The notes beneath the pieces are model-generated. The model was not told the origin of the DNA, made no database searches, and saw only the letters and a program-made list of their open reading frames with translations. The position numbers and the translations under genes were made by a program. DNA of 64,000 nt from an uncultured Mesonia sp. (GTDB taxonomy: Bacteria > Bacteroidota > Bacteroidia > Flavobacteriales > Flavobacteriaceae): positions 1-64,000 of the forward strand of contig CANLVH010000008.1 of NCBI GenBank assembly GCA_947494545.1. Reading direction: 5' to 3'. This document shows positions 24,818 through 34,740 of this stretch, in pieces (position 1 is the first letter of the stretch; every line of letters starts with the position of its first letter).

Positions 24818-27238
24818 ATGGCCAAGAAAAAAGCTAAACCCAAAAAGAAACCTGCCAAGAAGACCAGAAAATTTAAAGGTTTTTCTTTTAAACCCAACCG
24901 CAAACAAAAAGTGGTTGCCGGTGGCTTTTTATTGCTTTTAGGACTAGCACTTATATTGGCATTTGTATCTTTTTTGTTCAATTGGCAAGCAGATCAAAGC
25001 ACTTTAGGGCAGTTGTCTGACAGAAATTTAGAAGCCAAAAACTGGCTGAGTAAATTTGGCGCAGAAATCAGTCACTTTTTTATTTACGACGGATTTGGTG
25101 TTGCTGCATTTAGCATTGCTATACTTATTGGGGTTAGCGGCGCTTTTTTATTCTTCGGACTAAAAACCAAGCCACTTTTGCGGTTTTGGTTTTGGGGCTT
25201 GTTGGTTATGATATGGCTCGCGACATTTTTTGGTTTCTTTGCAGATGTAAATCCGTTACTTGGTGGCGTTGTTGGTTACGAAACCAACGATTATCTGCAA
25301 GATTATCTTGGTTTTGCCGGTACGGTTTTGCTGTTATTATTTGTTTTTATTAGCTATTTGGTAGTTCGGTTTGGGGTTACCCCCGAATTGATTCAGGCTT
25401 ATTTCAAAAAGACAAAACAAGAAGTAGTAGAAGATTTTGAAAAAGCTAAAACCAAGCAAGCTTCCGCGGAAGCTACTCCTGCCGCAAATCCTAAACCTAC
25501 AGAACCAACCGAAAATCCGAAACAACCGGTAGACGAAGAACCTGCCGCACAAGAAATAGATTTAAATACGTCGGAAACTAAACCGGAAGAAAAACCGAAA
25601 GAAAAGAAAGCGGAAGAAAAAATAGTTATTAAAAACGAAGAAGACGAATCTGATTTGGCAATGGAGGTAGAAACCGCCAACGAAGAGGAAGAAGTAGAAG
25701 AAAATTTAAGTGCCAAATTAGTAAAAGATTTCGGTGAATTTGACCCCACTTTAGAACTCAAGAAGTATCAATTTCCTTCTATAGAATTATTAAAAGATTA
25801 TACGGCCGGAGCCGGTATTACTATAGATCAGCAAGAATTAGAAGAAAACAAAGACAATATTGTAAATACGCTGCAAAATTATAAAATAGAAATTTCGCAA
25901 ATAAAAGCTACGGTTGGGCCCACAGTAACTTTATACGAAATCGTGCCGGCAGCAGGAATTAGAATTTCTAAAATTAAAAATTTAGAAGACGATATTGCGC
26001 TTTCTCTTTCTGCCTTAGGAATTAGAATTATTGCTCCAATCCCCGGAAGGGGAACTATTGGTATAGAAGTACCAAACAAAAAAGCAAGTATTGTCTCCAT
26101 GCGCTCTGTAGTTGCTTCTTCTAAATTTCAAAAAGCAGAAATGCAATTGCCGGTAGCTTTAGGGAAAACTATTTCTAACGAAACCTTTGTGGTAGATTTA
26201 GCAAAAATGCCGCACTTGCTAATGGCCGGAGCAACCGGGCAAGGAAAATCTGTTGGATTAAATGCTATTTTAACTTCTTTGCTTTACCAAAAACATCCCG
26301 CCGAGGTAAAATTTGTACTGGTAGATCCTAAAAAGGTAGAACTTACTTTATTCAACAAAATAGAACGCCATTATTTGGCAAAATTACCCGATAGCGAAGA
26401 AGCAATTATTACAGATAACACCAAAGTTATCAATACGTTAAACTCGCTTTGTATAGAAATGGATGCGCGTTACGATTTGCTAAAAGACGCAATGGTGCGC
26501 AACATTAAAGAATATAATACCAAGTTTAAAGCTCGAAAATTAAATCCGGAAGAGGGTCATAAATTTTTACCTTATATTGTTTTGGTGGTAGATGAGTTTG
26601 CAGACTTAATTATGACGGCCGGCAAAGAAGTAGAAACGCCTATTGCACGTTTGGCACAGTTGGCACGCGCTATTGGTATTCATTTAATTATTGCCACGCA
26701 ACGCCCATCTGTAAACGTAATTACCGGAATGATAAAAGCTAATTTCCCCGCCAGAATTGCTTTTAGGGTAACTTCTAAAATAGATTCTAGAACTATCTTA
26801 GATACCGGTGGCGCAGAACAATTAATTGGGCGCGGAGATATGTTGTATACAGAAGGAAACGAGCCCGTGCGTTTGCAGTGTGCTTTTGTAGATACCCCGG
26901 AAGTAGAAAAAATAACCGATTTTATCGGGTCGCAAAAAGCTTATCCGGAAGCGCATATTTTACCCGAATATGTTGGGGAAGAAAGTGGCACAGGACTTGA
27001 TATAGATGTGAGCGAAAGGGATAAATTATTTCGGGAAGCTGCAGAGGTTATCGTTACCGCTCAACAAGGTTCTGCTTCGCTTTTACAGCGGAAATTAAAA
27101 GTTGGTTATAACAGAGCAGGACGTATTGTAGACCAATTAGAAGCCGCCGAAATTGTTGGACCTTTTGAAGGAAGCAAAGCCAGACAAGTACTAGTACCGG
27201 ATTTGGCTGCTTTAGACGAACATTTAAACAACGAATAA
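24818..27238 (+). CDS. ftsK: DNA translocase FtsK/SpoIIIE
   Basis: A septum-anchored motor that pumps chromosome ends apart during division and aids dimer resolution. A very basic N-terminal tail (Lys-rich, about 30 residues) precedes four membrane segments (about 35-185). An acidic/Pro-rich linker covers about 200-305. The motor follows, with Walker A GATGQGKSVGLN near residue 470 and Walker B LVVDEFADL near 590. The last 65 residues form the winged-helix gamma domain (LLQRKLKVGYNRAGRIVDQLE) that reads KOPS sequences. The 806-residue length suits the Bacteroidota form. LolA and LptF/G genes follow closely. Confidence 0.96.
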   Translation: MAKKKAKPKKKPAKKTRKFKGFSFKPNRKQKVVAGGFLLLLGLALILAFVSFLFNWQADQSTLGQLSDRNLEAKNWLSKFGAEISHFFIYDGFGVAAFSIAILIGVSGAFLFFGLKTKPLLRFWFWGLLVMIWLATFFGFFADVNPLLGGVVGYETNDYLQDYLGFAGTVLLLLFVFISYLVVRFGVTPELIQAYFKKTKQEVVEDFEKAKTKQASAEATPAANPKPTEPTENPKQPVDEEPAAQEIDLNTSETKPEEKPKEKKAEEKIVIKNEEDESDLAMEVETANEEEEVEENLSAKLVKDFGEFDPTLELKKYQFPSIELLKDYTAGAGITIDQQELEENKDNIVNTLQNYKIEISQIKATVGPTVTLYEIVPAAGIRISKIKNLEDDIALSLSALGIRIIAPIPGRGTIGIEVPNKKASIVSMRSVVASSKFQKAEMQLPVALGKTISNETFVVDLAKMPHLLMAGATGQGKSVGLNAILTSLLYQKHPAEVKFVLVDPKKVELTLFNKIERHYLAKLPDSEEAIITDNTKVINTLNSLCIEMDARYDLLKDAMVRNIKEYNTKFKARKLNPEEGHKFLPYIVLVVDEFADLIMTAGKEVETPIARLAQLARAIGIHLIIATQRPSVNVITGMIKANFPARIAFRVTSKIDSRTILDTGGAEQLIGRGDMLYTEGNEPVRLQCAFVDTPEVEKITDFIGSQKAYPEAHILPEYVGEESGTGLDIDVSERDKLFREAAEVIVTAQQGSASLLQRKLKVGYNRAGRIVDQLEAAEIVGPFEGSKARQVLVPDLAALDEHLNNE

Positions 27239-27249
27239 AAACAAATAGA

Positions 27250-27894
27250 ATGAAAAAATTAAGTTTTTTACTTATTGCTTTTCTAAGTTTTGCGGTGTTG
27301 CACGCTCAGCAAGATAAAAAGGCTAAACAACTTTTAAACGAAGTTTCACAAAAGGTACAATCGTACGATAATATGCTAATTGAGTTTAGTTATATACTAG
27401 AAAATCCTGCCGAAAACATCAAACAAGAAACCCGCGGAGATGTAAGCTTACAGGATGAAAAATACCGACTTAATTTAATGGGGACCACCCGTCTTTTTGA
27501 CGGCGAGAAACTTTATAGCATAATTCCCGAGGATGAAGAAGTTAATATTTCAGATTACGATGCAAAAGAAAATAACGATATAACACCATCTAAAATGCTA
27601 ACTTTTTACAACGAAGGTTATAATTATAAATGGGGAAAAGTAAGCGATGTAAACGGCAGAAAAATTCAGTACATACAATTAACGCCTATAGATTCTGACG
27701 CAGACATTAAAGAAATTTTGTTGGGTATAGATAAGCAAACAAAGCATATTTATGATTTAATTCAGAAACAAGATAACGGTACGCAAGTAACCATTCGTGT
27801 AAACAGCTTTAAAACCAACCAACCTTTATCTTCAAAAATGTTTACTTTTGATGAAGACAAGTATCAAGGATACTACATTAACCGCTTAGATTAA
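27250..27894 (+). CDS. LolA-like outer-membrane lipoprotein carrier
   Basis: A periplasmic protein of the LolA/LolB fold that carries lipoproteins from inner to outer membrane. The signal peptide covers residues 1-19 (ends VLHAQ). The mature part shows the curved-sheet pattern with KLYSIIPEDEEVNI and YNYKWGKV. It is 214 residues long. It sits 11 bases behind ftsK and one base before the LptF/G gene, so the envelope genes are transcribed with ftsK, as is usual in flavobacteria. Confidence 0.88.
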   Translation: MKKLSFLLIAFLSFAVLHAQQDKKAKQLLNEVSQKVQSYDNMLIEFSYILENPAENIKQETRGDVSLQDEKYRLNLMGTTRLFDGEKLYSIIPEDEEVNISDYDAKENNDITPSKMLTFYNEGYNYKWGKVSDVNGRKIQYIQLTPIDSDADIKEILLGIDKQTKHIYDLIQKQDNGTQVTIRVNSFKTNQPLSSKMFTFDEDKYQGYYINRLD

Positions 27895-27895
27895 A

Positions 27896-29401
27896 TTGAA
27901 AATTCTCGATAGGTACATATTTACCAGTTTTCTCAAGACTTTTCTTTCTGTATTTGTCATCTTGATGTTCATTTTTGTGCTTCAAGGTATTTGGTTGCAC
28001 ATATCAGAATTGGCAGGGAAAGACTTAGATTACCTCATTATCGGGAAATTTTTATTTTATATAATGCCAAGTTTAATCCCCTTGGTATTGCCTTTAACCA
28101 TTTTGGTAGCTTCAATTATGGTTTTTGGTAGTTTTGCAGAAAACTATGAGTTTGCCGCAATGAAATCTTCTGGCATTTCTCTACAAAGAGCTATGCGTAG
28201 CCTTGTTTTTTTTGTGGGATTTTTAAGTATCGTAGCCTTCTTTTTCTCTAACAATGTTATTCCTTGGGCAGAATTTAAATCTATAAACTTACGTAGAAAC
28301 ATTTCTAAGCTAAAGCCGGCTATGGCTATTGTAGAAGGCGCTTTTAACCAAATTGGTGATGTTAATATAAAAGTTGACAAAAAAACCGGCGATAACGATC
28401 AACATTTACACACGGTTACTATTCATAAAGACAAACCGAAAAGAAGTGGTAATTATACGGTTATAAAAGCCAAGAAAGGAGAATTGGTAAGTAGTAAAGA
28501 ATCAGATATTTTATCTTTGGTTTTATTTGAAGGTAATTATTATGATGAGGTCTTGCCAAAAGAGGTAGAAAAAAGAAAACGCAAACCACATGTAAAAAGC
28601 TATTTTGATACTTATACTATAAACATTGATCTTTCGGGTTTCAACAATGTAGATTTTGAAGAAGAAGATTTTAACTATTCTTACAAAATGCTCGATATTT
28701 CAGAGTTAAAAGTGGCTTTAGATTCGCTTTCGGAAGATTATCAACAAGACAAAAAAAGCTTTGCCAATAATATTTTAAAAAGAAGTGGGGCAGAAAGATT
28801 GTCTTCTTCCGTTAAGGAAAACAATCCGCGTGGTTTACAAAATGCAAGAGATGGAATTATTGCAAAAACAGATACTACCACTTATTCTATAAATAATATA
28901 GAAGATTTTTATGCCTCCTACGATTTAGATCAAAAACAACAGATTTATAATATTGCTTTGGGTACCGTGCGCGGAACTCTTTCTAATATAGAAGGAAAAA
29001 AAGGGATTTTTAGAGATAAAACCAAACGTCTCAATAAAACCGAAATACAATTGCATGAAAAATATGCTTTGGCAGTAGCCTGTTTTATTTTATTTTTTGT
29101 GGGCGCTCCGCTTGGTGCCATTATTAGAAAAGGAGGTTTAGGCTTACCAATGGTAGTAGCCATATTATTATTTCTGACGTATCATTTTATTGGAATTTTC
29201 GCAAAGAATAGTGCAGAAGACGGCACTATTAGTCCGTTTATAGCCACGTGGGTTTCTACCTTTATTATGTTTCCGTTAAGTATTTATTTAACGTATAGAG
29301 CAACAACAGATCAAGGTTTTATAAATACCGATGCATTTACCGAGCCCGTAAAAAAATTCTTTAGAAAGATTGGCCTTTCCAAAAAAGAGAAAGAGAATTA
29401 G
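27896..29401 (+). CDS. LptF/LptG-family permease
   Basis: An inner-membrane subunit of the lipopolysaccharide export complex, pulling LPS from the membrane with LptB. It starts at a TTG one base behind the lolA stop (LKILDRYIFTSFLKTF). Three N-terminal membrane segments (about 10-125), a periplasmic jellyroll of about 240 residues, and three C-terminal segments (about 385-475) give the family layout. It is 501 residues long, longer than E. coli LptF (366), because of a larger periplasmic part with charged segments. Whether it acts as F or G cannot be told. Confidence 0.9.
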   Translation: MKILDRYIFTSFLKTFLSVFVILMFIFVLQGIWLHISELAGKDLDYLIIGKFLFYIMPSLIPLVLPLTILVASIMVFGSFAENYEFAAMKSSGISLQRAMRSLVFFVGFLSIVAFFFSNNVIPWAEFKSINLRRNISKLKPAMAIVEGAFNQIGDVNIKVDKKTGDNDQHLHTVTIHKDKPKRSGNYTVIKAKKGELVSSKESDILSLVLFEGNYYDEVLPKEVEKRKRKPHVKSYFDTYTINIDLSGFNNVDFEEEDFNYSYKMLDISELKVALDSLSEDYQQDKKSFANNILKRSGAERLSSSVKENNPRGLQNARDGIIAKTDTTTYSINNIEDFYASYDLDQKQQIYNIALGTVRGTLSNIEGKKGIFRDKTKRLNKTEIQLHEKYALAVACFILFFVGAPLGAIIRKGGLGLPMVVAILLFLTYHFIGIFAKNSAEDGTISPFIATWVSTFIMFPLSIYLTYRATTDQGFINTDAFTEPVKKFFRKIGLSKKEKEN

Positions 29402-29409
29402 TATCTTTG
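29402..29409 (+). promoter_or_regulatory. -7 box of ribB
   Basis: TATCTTTG begins directly behind the LptF/G stop and lies 21 bases before the first ATG of ribB. Confidence 0.5.
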
Positions 29410-29430
29410 CCAGCAGAATTGTAAAATACT

Positions 29431-30579
29431 ATGGAGGAGAAAAACCCGATGCAACGCACCATCAAATTAAATACTATTCCCGAAGCTATTGAAGACATAC
29501 GCGAAGGAAAAGTGGTAATTGTAGTAGACGATGAAGATCGCGAAAATGAAGGAGATTTTATAGCTGCCGCCGAAAAGGTAACGCCAGAAATGATAAACTT
29601 TATGGCACGCCACGGACGTGGCTTAATTTGCGCCCCACTTACCGAAGACCGTTGCCAAGAACTAGGTTTAGAGCTTATGGTTAACGATAACACAGTTTTA
29701 CACCACACACAGTTTACCGTATCTGTAGATTTGATTGGGCACGGTTGTACAACCGGTATTTCTGTGCATGACCGCGCAAAAACAATAAAAGCTCTAGTAG
29801 AAGAAGAGACCAAACCCCAAGATTTAGGCAGACCGGGGCATATTTTTCCGCTTAGAGCAAAGAATGGAGGCGTTTTAAGAAGAACCGGACATACAGAAGC
29901 TTCTGTAGACTTAGCCAGACTGGCTGGTCTAGAATCTGCCGGAATTTTGGTAGAAATTTTAAACGAAGATGGTACAATGGCCAGATTACCCGAATTGGTA
30001 GAAGTAGCCAAAAAATTTGATTTAAAATTAATTTCTATTGAAGATTTGGTTGCTTATAGAATGCGCCACGATTCGTTAATTCAGAAAAAAGAAGATTTTG
30101 ATATAGATACGCGCTTTGGCAAATTTAGGTTGCGTGCCTACCAGCAAACTACCAATAACCAAGTGCATTTGGCTTTAACCAAAGGCTCTTGGTCAGAAAA
30201 CGAACCGGTTTTGGTACGGGTAAATTCTACTTTGGTAAACAACGATATCTTAGGAACCTTAACCAACAACGCAGATAAAAAATTAGACGATATGTTTAAG
30301 GTTTTAAATCGCGAAGAAAAAGGAGCTATCGTTTTTATTAATCAGGAAAATTCTACTTTAAACCTATTAAATAGGTTAGAAGATATAAAACAATTGCAAA
30401 GCGAAGGCAAAATGAAAGCGCCGCGCTTAACCATGGACAATAAAGACTTTGGAATTGGTGCGCAAATTCTGCATGATTTGGGTATTCATAAAATAAAACT
30501 AATGTCTAATTCAGAACAGCAAAAAAGAGTTGGGATAATTGGTTACGGTTTAGAAATTACCGAATATGTAAAATATTAA
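29431..30579 (+). CDS. ribB: 3,4-dihydroxy-2-butanone-4-phosphate synthase with degenerate GTP cyclohydrolase II domain
   Basis: The N-terminal domain (about 1-205) makes the four-carbon precursor of riboflavin from ribulose 5-phosphate; it keeps DDEDRENEGDF, HTQFTVSVD and GHTEASVDLARLAG. The C-terminal domain (about 215-382) has the GTP cyclohydrolase II fold but lacks the zinc-binding cysteines: the stretch LVRVNSTLVNNDILGTL replaces the usual VRVHSECLTGD, and no Cys follows. So it should not open GTP. This matches RibBX-type proteins. A true RibA must be elsewhere. ATG at 29449 is an alternative start. Confidence 0.93.
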   Translation: MEEKNPMQRTIKLNTIPEAIEDIREGKVVIVVDDEDRENEGDFIAAAEKVTPEMINFMARHGRGLICAPLTEDRCQELGLELMVNDNTVLHHTQFTVSVDLIGHGCTTGISVHDRAKTIKALVEEETKPQDLGRPGHIFPLRAKNGGVLRRTGHTEASVDLARLAGLESAGILVEILNEDGTMARLPELVEVAKKFDLKLISIEDLVAYRMRHDSLIQKKEDFDIDTRFGKFRLRAYQQTTNNQVHLALTKGSWSENEPVLVRVNSTLVNNDILGTLTNNADKKLDDMFKVLNREEKGAIVFINQENSTLNLLNRLEDIKQLQSEGKMKAPRLTMDNKDFGIGAQILHDLGIHKIKLMSNSEQQKRVGIIGYGLEITEYVKY

Positions 30580-30600
30580 AATTTCCCTTTACGGAATAAA

Positions 30601-30635
30601 AAAGCGGCCTATTTTTATATAGACCGCTTTTTTTA
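30601..30635 (+). terminator. Terminator between ribB and the converging aminotransferase gene
   Basis: AAAGCGG (30601-30607) pairs with CCGCTTT (30624-30630), with an inner CTAT/ATAG extension and T residues behind. A-runs before it allow function on both strands. Confidence 0.8.
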
Positions 30636-30648
30636 TGTAAAAAGTATT

Positions 30649-31848
30649 TTATTCCGCCAAAGCGCTTTTTACTGCTTCGGCAATTTTTTTACTTCTTTCT
30701 TGCATTTCTTCTTCGCTCCAACCCACTTTAATCAAGCAGGAAATATTACGACTTAAAAAAGAATCGCTTTGCGAAAAATCTACTTTTTCAAAATCTTGTA
30801 AACCATTTTTCACCTCTTCGGGCAGTTTACCCAAGCTGATTTGGTTTTTTAAATGATCCCATTTTTTATAATAATGCCAATTATTGGCATACCAATAAAA
30901 ACAGCCGTCTACTTTTGCTTCTTTTAAGTTTTTTATGGTTTTTTGAGCGGCTTCTTCCGTAGGTAAAAAGAAATTTAAAAAAGCATAGCTTTCTTCAGCG
31001 TTTTCGGGAACGCGTCTAAATTCTATTTCTGCAAGCTTAGATAATTCCCTGTAAAGGATATTAAAATTTTCTTTTTGCTTATTTAAAATAGCATCAAATT
31101 TCTTTAGCTGTCCTAAACCAACAGCCGCGTGCAATTCTGAAATACGATAATTATAGCCTAAAAACGGATGTGTTTCTGCTCCGCGATCGTTGCCAACGTG
31201 ATCGTGACCGTGATCTTGGTATTTATCGGCATTTGCGGCAAATTCTTTATTGTTGGTTATTAATGCGCCACCCTCTCCACAAGTAATGGTTTTTACAAAA
31301 TCGAAAGAGAAACAGCCCAAATCGCCTACGCTACCCAGTTTTTTGCCGTGATAAGAACCGCCAATGGCTTGGCAAGCATCTTCTAACAAAATTAGATTGT
31401 GTTTTTTACAAAGCTCTTGTAACGGTGCCATTTCTGTCACAGAACCGCACATATGTACCGGCATTATGGCTTTAGTTTTTGAGCTAATACATTTTTCTAC
31501 CGCTTTGGCGTCTAAACACAAAGTATCGTCAATATCACATAAAATAGGAACTGCGCCCAAAGCAATAACCGACTCAAAACTGGCTACAAAAGTAAAGGTT
31601 GGTAAAATTACTTCGTCTCCTGCGCCAATGCCGGCGCTTGCCATTGCTACGGTAAGGGCAGAAGTTCCGCTAGAAGTCATTTGCGTATAATTGCTGCCCA
31701 TAAGTTTGGCAAATTTTTCTTCAAATTCTTTGGCTTTAAAATGGCCGTTTCGCATGCCGTCAAAGCCATAGCGCATTAAAACGCCGCTTTCTAGCACATC
31801 TGCAACTTCTTTCTTTTCTTCTTCTCCAAATAATTCAAATCCTGGCAT
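30649..31848 (-). CDS. DegT/DnrJ/EryC1/StrS-family aminotransferase
   Basis: A PLP-dependent enzyme of the family that aminates keto-sugars for surface polysaccharides or antibiotics. The PLP lysine is K186 in FSFDFVKTITCGEGG; LLEDACQAIGGSYHGKK and TSSGTSALTVA are conserved. It is 399 residues long. No sugar-nucleotide or glycosyltransferase gene is close by, so the substrate is open. The gene lies 7 bases behind the nitroreductase gene on the same strand. Confidence 0.9.
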   Translation of the reverse strand: MPGFELFGEEEKKEVADVLESGVLMRYGFDGMRNGHFKAKEFEEKFAKLMGSNYTQMTSSGTSALTVAMASAGIGAGDEVILPTFTFVASFESVIALGAVPILCDIDDTLCLDAKAVEKCISSKTKAIMPVHMCGSVTEMAPLQELCKKHNLILLEDACQAIGGSYHGKKLGSVGDLGCFSFDFVKTITCGEGGALITNNKEFAANADKYQDHGHDHVGNDRGAETHPFLGYNYRISELHAAVGLGQLKKFDAILNKQKENFNILYRELSKLAEIEFRRVPENAEESYAFLNFFLPTEEAAQKTIKNLKEAKVDGCFYWYANNWHYYKKWDHLKNQISLGKLPEEVKNGLQDFEKVDFSQSDSFLSRNISCLIKVGWSEEEMQERSKKIAEAVKSALAE

Positions 31849-31855
31849 ATTTTCT

Positions 31856-32491
31856 TTAATCTAAAAATTCAACAATTACATCCTCTTGCGGACGTCTAAC
31901 TTTTTTAAAACCGGCAAATATGTCGTCTTTAGCGCGATAACCAATAGGTAAAATTAAAACAGATTTTAAGCCTAACTCTTTTAAGTTTAAGGTTTTATCA
32001 TACATTTTACTGTCAAAACCCTCCATTGGACAAGCGTCAATTTTTTCTTGAGCACACGTATTTAAAATGTTTCCCATAGCCAAAAAAACCTGTTGGCTTG
32101 CCCATTCTTCTTTTTCCTCCTGTGTTTTTTCGGCAAAATGATTTAATAAAAACTCTTTGTACGGTTGTAAAATCTCGTTTGGCGTATTGCGAATTTCTTT
32201 TTGTAGTGCAAAATTTTCTTCTATTAACTTGTGATTAATCGTGGTTTGTATACAAAACACTAGTAGATGAGAAGCCGTGACAATAGGTTGTTTGTTGCCG
32301 GTATGCTGCATTAACTCTTCTTGCAAAGCTTTATTGCTAACAATTACTAATTTTGACGGTTGTAAACCGTACGAGGTAGGAGTTAGGTTAAAAGCTTTTT
32401 TAATTACCTCTATTTTTTGAGGCGGCAACTTTTTAGTTGCATCAAATTTTTTGGTTGCATAACGCCATTCTAAAGACTGTATGGTATCCAT
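31856..32491 (-). CDS. NAD(P)H-dependent nitroreductase-family oxidoreductase
   Basis: A flavin enzyme of the nitroreductase fold (NfsB-like). The N-terminal WRYATKKFD and the loop LTPTSYGLQPSKLVIVSN bind FMN; the C-terminal GYRAKDD closes the site. The 211-residue length is usual. It reduces quinones or nitro compounds in relatives; the natural substrate is not known. It leads a two-gene operon with the aminotransferase. Confidence 0.9.
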   Translation of the reverse strand: MDTIQSLEWRYATKKFDATKKLPPQKIEVIKKAFNLTPTSYGLQPSKLVIVSNKALQEELMQHTGNKQPIVTASHLLVFCIQTTINHKLIEENFALQKEIRNTPNEILQPYKEFLLNHFAEKTQEEKEEWASQQVFLAMGNILNTCAQEKIDACPMEGFDSKMYDKTLNLKELGLKSVLILPIGYRAKDDIFAGFKKVRRPQEDVIVEFLD

Positions 32492-32516
32492 AAATCAATT
32501 TTACTTTTTAAAAATA

Positions 32517-32524
32517 CAAATATA
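32517..32524 (-). promoter_or_regulatory. -7 box of the nitroreductase operon
   Basis: CAAATATA on the plus strand reads TATATTTG on the minus strand, 25 bases before the ATG. Confidence 0.5.
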
Positions 32525-32657
32525 CTAAGGATAAATACATTTGCGTCTGTCTTAACTATAATTAAGCTTTGTACAATAAGTCCTTTTTAGCGCTTGCTTG
32601 AAATAGTTTTTGTTATTTAAACTTGTAAATATTCGTATTTCTTTACGGAAAAAATGC

Positions 32658-32672
32658 TTCGGTTTAACCGAA
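32658..32672. promoter_or_regulatory. Perfect 15-base palindrome upstream of the endonuclease gene
   Basis: TTCGGTTTAACCGAA is symmetric around the central T. It lies about 60 bases before the -7 box at 32731 and could be an operator. The word CTTTACGGAA is at 32641-32650. Confidence 0.4.
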
Positions 32673-32730
32673 AGACTTCGTGCGTTATTAATTAAAAAGT
32701 AGAAAAAGGGTTAAAACATTCTTTTATCTG

Positions 32731-32738
32731 TAACTTTG
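32731..32738 (+). promoter_or_regulatory. -7 box of the secreted endonuclease gene
   Basis: TAACTTTG, 15 bases before the ATG at 32754. Confidence 0.5.
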
Positions 32739-32753
32739 CAAAAAATAATCATT

Positions 32754-34718
32754 ATGAAGAAAATTTTACCCCTTTTATTAATGCTCTTTATTTTCTCTTT
32801 TGCAAATGCACAATTGGTAATAAATGAGCTAGATTCTGATACAGAAAGTATAGACGATAAAGAATTTATCGAGATAAAGTCTGATGTTGCTAATTTTCCG
32901 CTAGACGGTTATGTGGTGGTATTGTTTAATGGTTCAGCCTCTGGCGGAGACACCAGCTATTATACCATAGACCTTAGCGGTTATACTACAGATGTAAACG
33001 GCTTATTGCTAATTGGTAGTAACTCTGTTACGCCAACTCCACAGTATTTAATAAGTGCAAATGTTATTCAAAATGGCGCAGATGCAGTTGCCATTTATGA
33101 TGCAGATTACAACGATTTTCCTGAAGGAACTTTAGCAACCACCAACAATTTGGTAGACGCTTTAGTTTACGGAACGAGCGATCCTGATGCTACAAGCTTG
33201 ATGAATTTGTTGGGTGTAACCGAACAAATAGACGAAGACACCAACAACAATAAAGATTTTGAATCTATACAACGTGCTAACGATGGCAGCTACTTTGTAG
33301 CAACGCCAACTCCAAGACAATTAAATGACGGGAGCGGTGTGGTGCTGAACGGTTTGAGTTTTAGTACGCCACAAGAGCAATATAACGAAGGAGATACCTT
33401 TGTAATAACGTTTACCACAGAAGAACCGGTTGACCAAGATTTGATTATTAATTTTAGTTTAGATAACAACGGATTTGACCAAGACGATTTTACAGGAAAT
33501 ACTACGCCTATAATTCCCGAAGGAGATAATACAATTTCTACTACAATAACCCTTGTAGACGATAATTTAGACGAGGGTGACGAAGAACTTGTAATAAGTG
33601 TAGCAGAGCTACCAGAAGGATTCTTTAAATTAAATGACAATTTATTAATTAGAGTAGTAGATAACGATTTTACGGTAGCGCCTTGGGGCACGCCAACAAA
33701 TCCGACTTATGATGTGGTTGCAAGTACGCAACCGGACGGCTATTACAACACTTTAGACGGTTTGGCAACAACTGCTTTACGCCAAGCTTTACAAGATATT
33801 ATAGCAGATCCGGATGTAGTGCGCACGCAAACTTATGCAGATGTTTACGATATCTTAAAAGAAGCCGACCAAAATCCGGAAAACAGTAACGAAGTTTGGT
33901 TGGTTTACACCGAACAAGGCAGACCAAAATTGGACATACAAACTACTTCTAACAATACCGGAACTTGGAATCGCGAGCATACGTATCCTAGATCGCGCGG
34001 TGGTTTTTATAGCATAGAAGAGGATGATTTTGCAGACGGTCCCGATGTTTTTTGGACGACAAATGCAGATTCTCTCCGGCACGGAAATTCTGATGCGCAT
34101 GCGCTTAGAGCCGTAGACGGTCCTGAAAATAGCTCACGCGGAAATCAAAATTACGGTCCGGCCGGGTATGACGGTCCGGTTAATAATCTAGGTAGTTTTA
34201 AAGGAGATGTAGCTAGAAGTGTTTTGTATATGGCAGTACGCTATAACGATTTATCTGTAGTAGAAGGTTATCCTAGCGCAAGCGTTACAGGAGAGTTAGG
34301 AGATTTGGAAACTTTGTTAGATTGGCACAGAAACGACCCACCAGACGATTATGAAATGAACCGGAATAATGTAGTTTATACTTGGCAGCAAAACAGGAAT
34401 CCGTTTATAGACCAACCGGATTTGGTAGAATATATCTGGGGAAATCAAGTAGGAGAAGAATGGGAGCAAGATTTAGCTGTTGCGGAAAATGAAATAGCGA
34501 GCATAAAACTTTATCCAAATCCTACTCGTGGTGCATTTACAATAAGCGGCATTAAAAATAAGAGTACGATGCAAATATTTACCCTGTTGGGAGAGAGAAT
34601 ATACCAACAAGAAGTTGGCGAGACACAGCGTATAAATATTAATTTATCTAGTGGAATTTACTTGGTAAAATTATTCAGTAAAAATAATAGTATTACCAAA
34701 AAATTGATAGTTAAGTAA
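32754..34718 (+). CDS. Secreted endonuclease I-family nuclease with lamin-tail and Calx-beta domains, type IX secreted
   Basis: A 654-residue extracellular nuclease. Signal peptide at 1-19 (ends FANAQ); lamin-tail domain about 20-160 (LVINELDSDT, DKEFIEIKS); a Calx-beta-like domain about 190-300 (DDNLDEGDEELVISV); then endonuclease I, with NREHTYPRSRGG carrying the catalytic His region and the following DAHALRAVDG block. The last 75 residues are a type IX secretion tail (LYPNPTRGAFTI, GIYLVKLF). The ATG at 32754 starts the signal peptide; an ATG 18 bases earlier is possible. Likely role: digesting DNA outside the cell for phosphate and nucleosides. Confidence 0.9.
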   Translation: MKKILPLLLMLFIFSFANAQLVINELDSDTESIDDKEFIEIKSDVANFPLDGYVVVLFNGSASGGDTSYYTIDLSGYTTDVNGLLLIGSNSVTPTPQYLISANVIQNGADAVAIYDADYNDFPEGTLATTNNLVDALVYGTSDPDATSLMNLLGVTEQIDEDTNNNKDFESIQRANDGSYFVATPTPRQLNDGSGVVLNGLSFSTPQEQYNEGDTFVITFTTEEPVDQDLIINFSLDNNGFDQDDFTGNTTPIIPEGDNTISTTITLVDDNLDEGDEELVISVAELPEGFFKLNDNLLIRVVDNDFTVAPWGTPTNPTYDVVASTQPDGYYNTLDGLATTALRQALQDIIADPDVVRTQTYADVYDILKEADQNPENSNEVWLVYTEQGRPKLDIQTTSNNTGTWNREHTYPRSRGGFYSIEEDDFADGPDVFWTTNADSLRHGNSDAHALRAVDGPENSSRGNQNYGPAGYDGPVNNLGSFKGDVARSVLYMAVRYNDLSVVEGYPSASVTGELGDLETLLDWHRNDPPDDYEMNRNNVVYTWQQNRNPFIDQPDLVEYIWGNQVGEEWEQDLAVAENEIASIKLYPNPTRGAFTISGIKNKSTMQIFTLLGERIYQQEVGETQRININLSSGIYLVKLFSKNNSITKKLIVK

Positions 34719-34740
34719 ACAGTTATTCTATTTATTAAGT

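Noticed and set aside
29431..30579. Bifunctional RibBA
   Set aside because: Length and fold suggest it, but the GTP cyclohydrolase half lacks the zinc cysteines.
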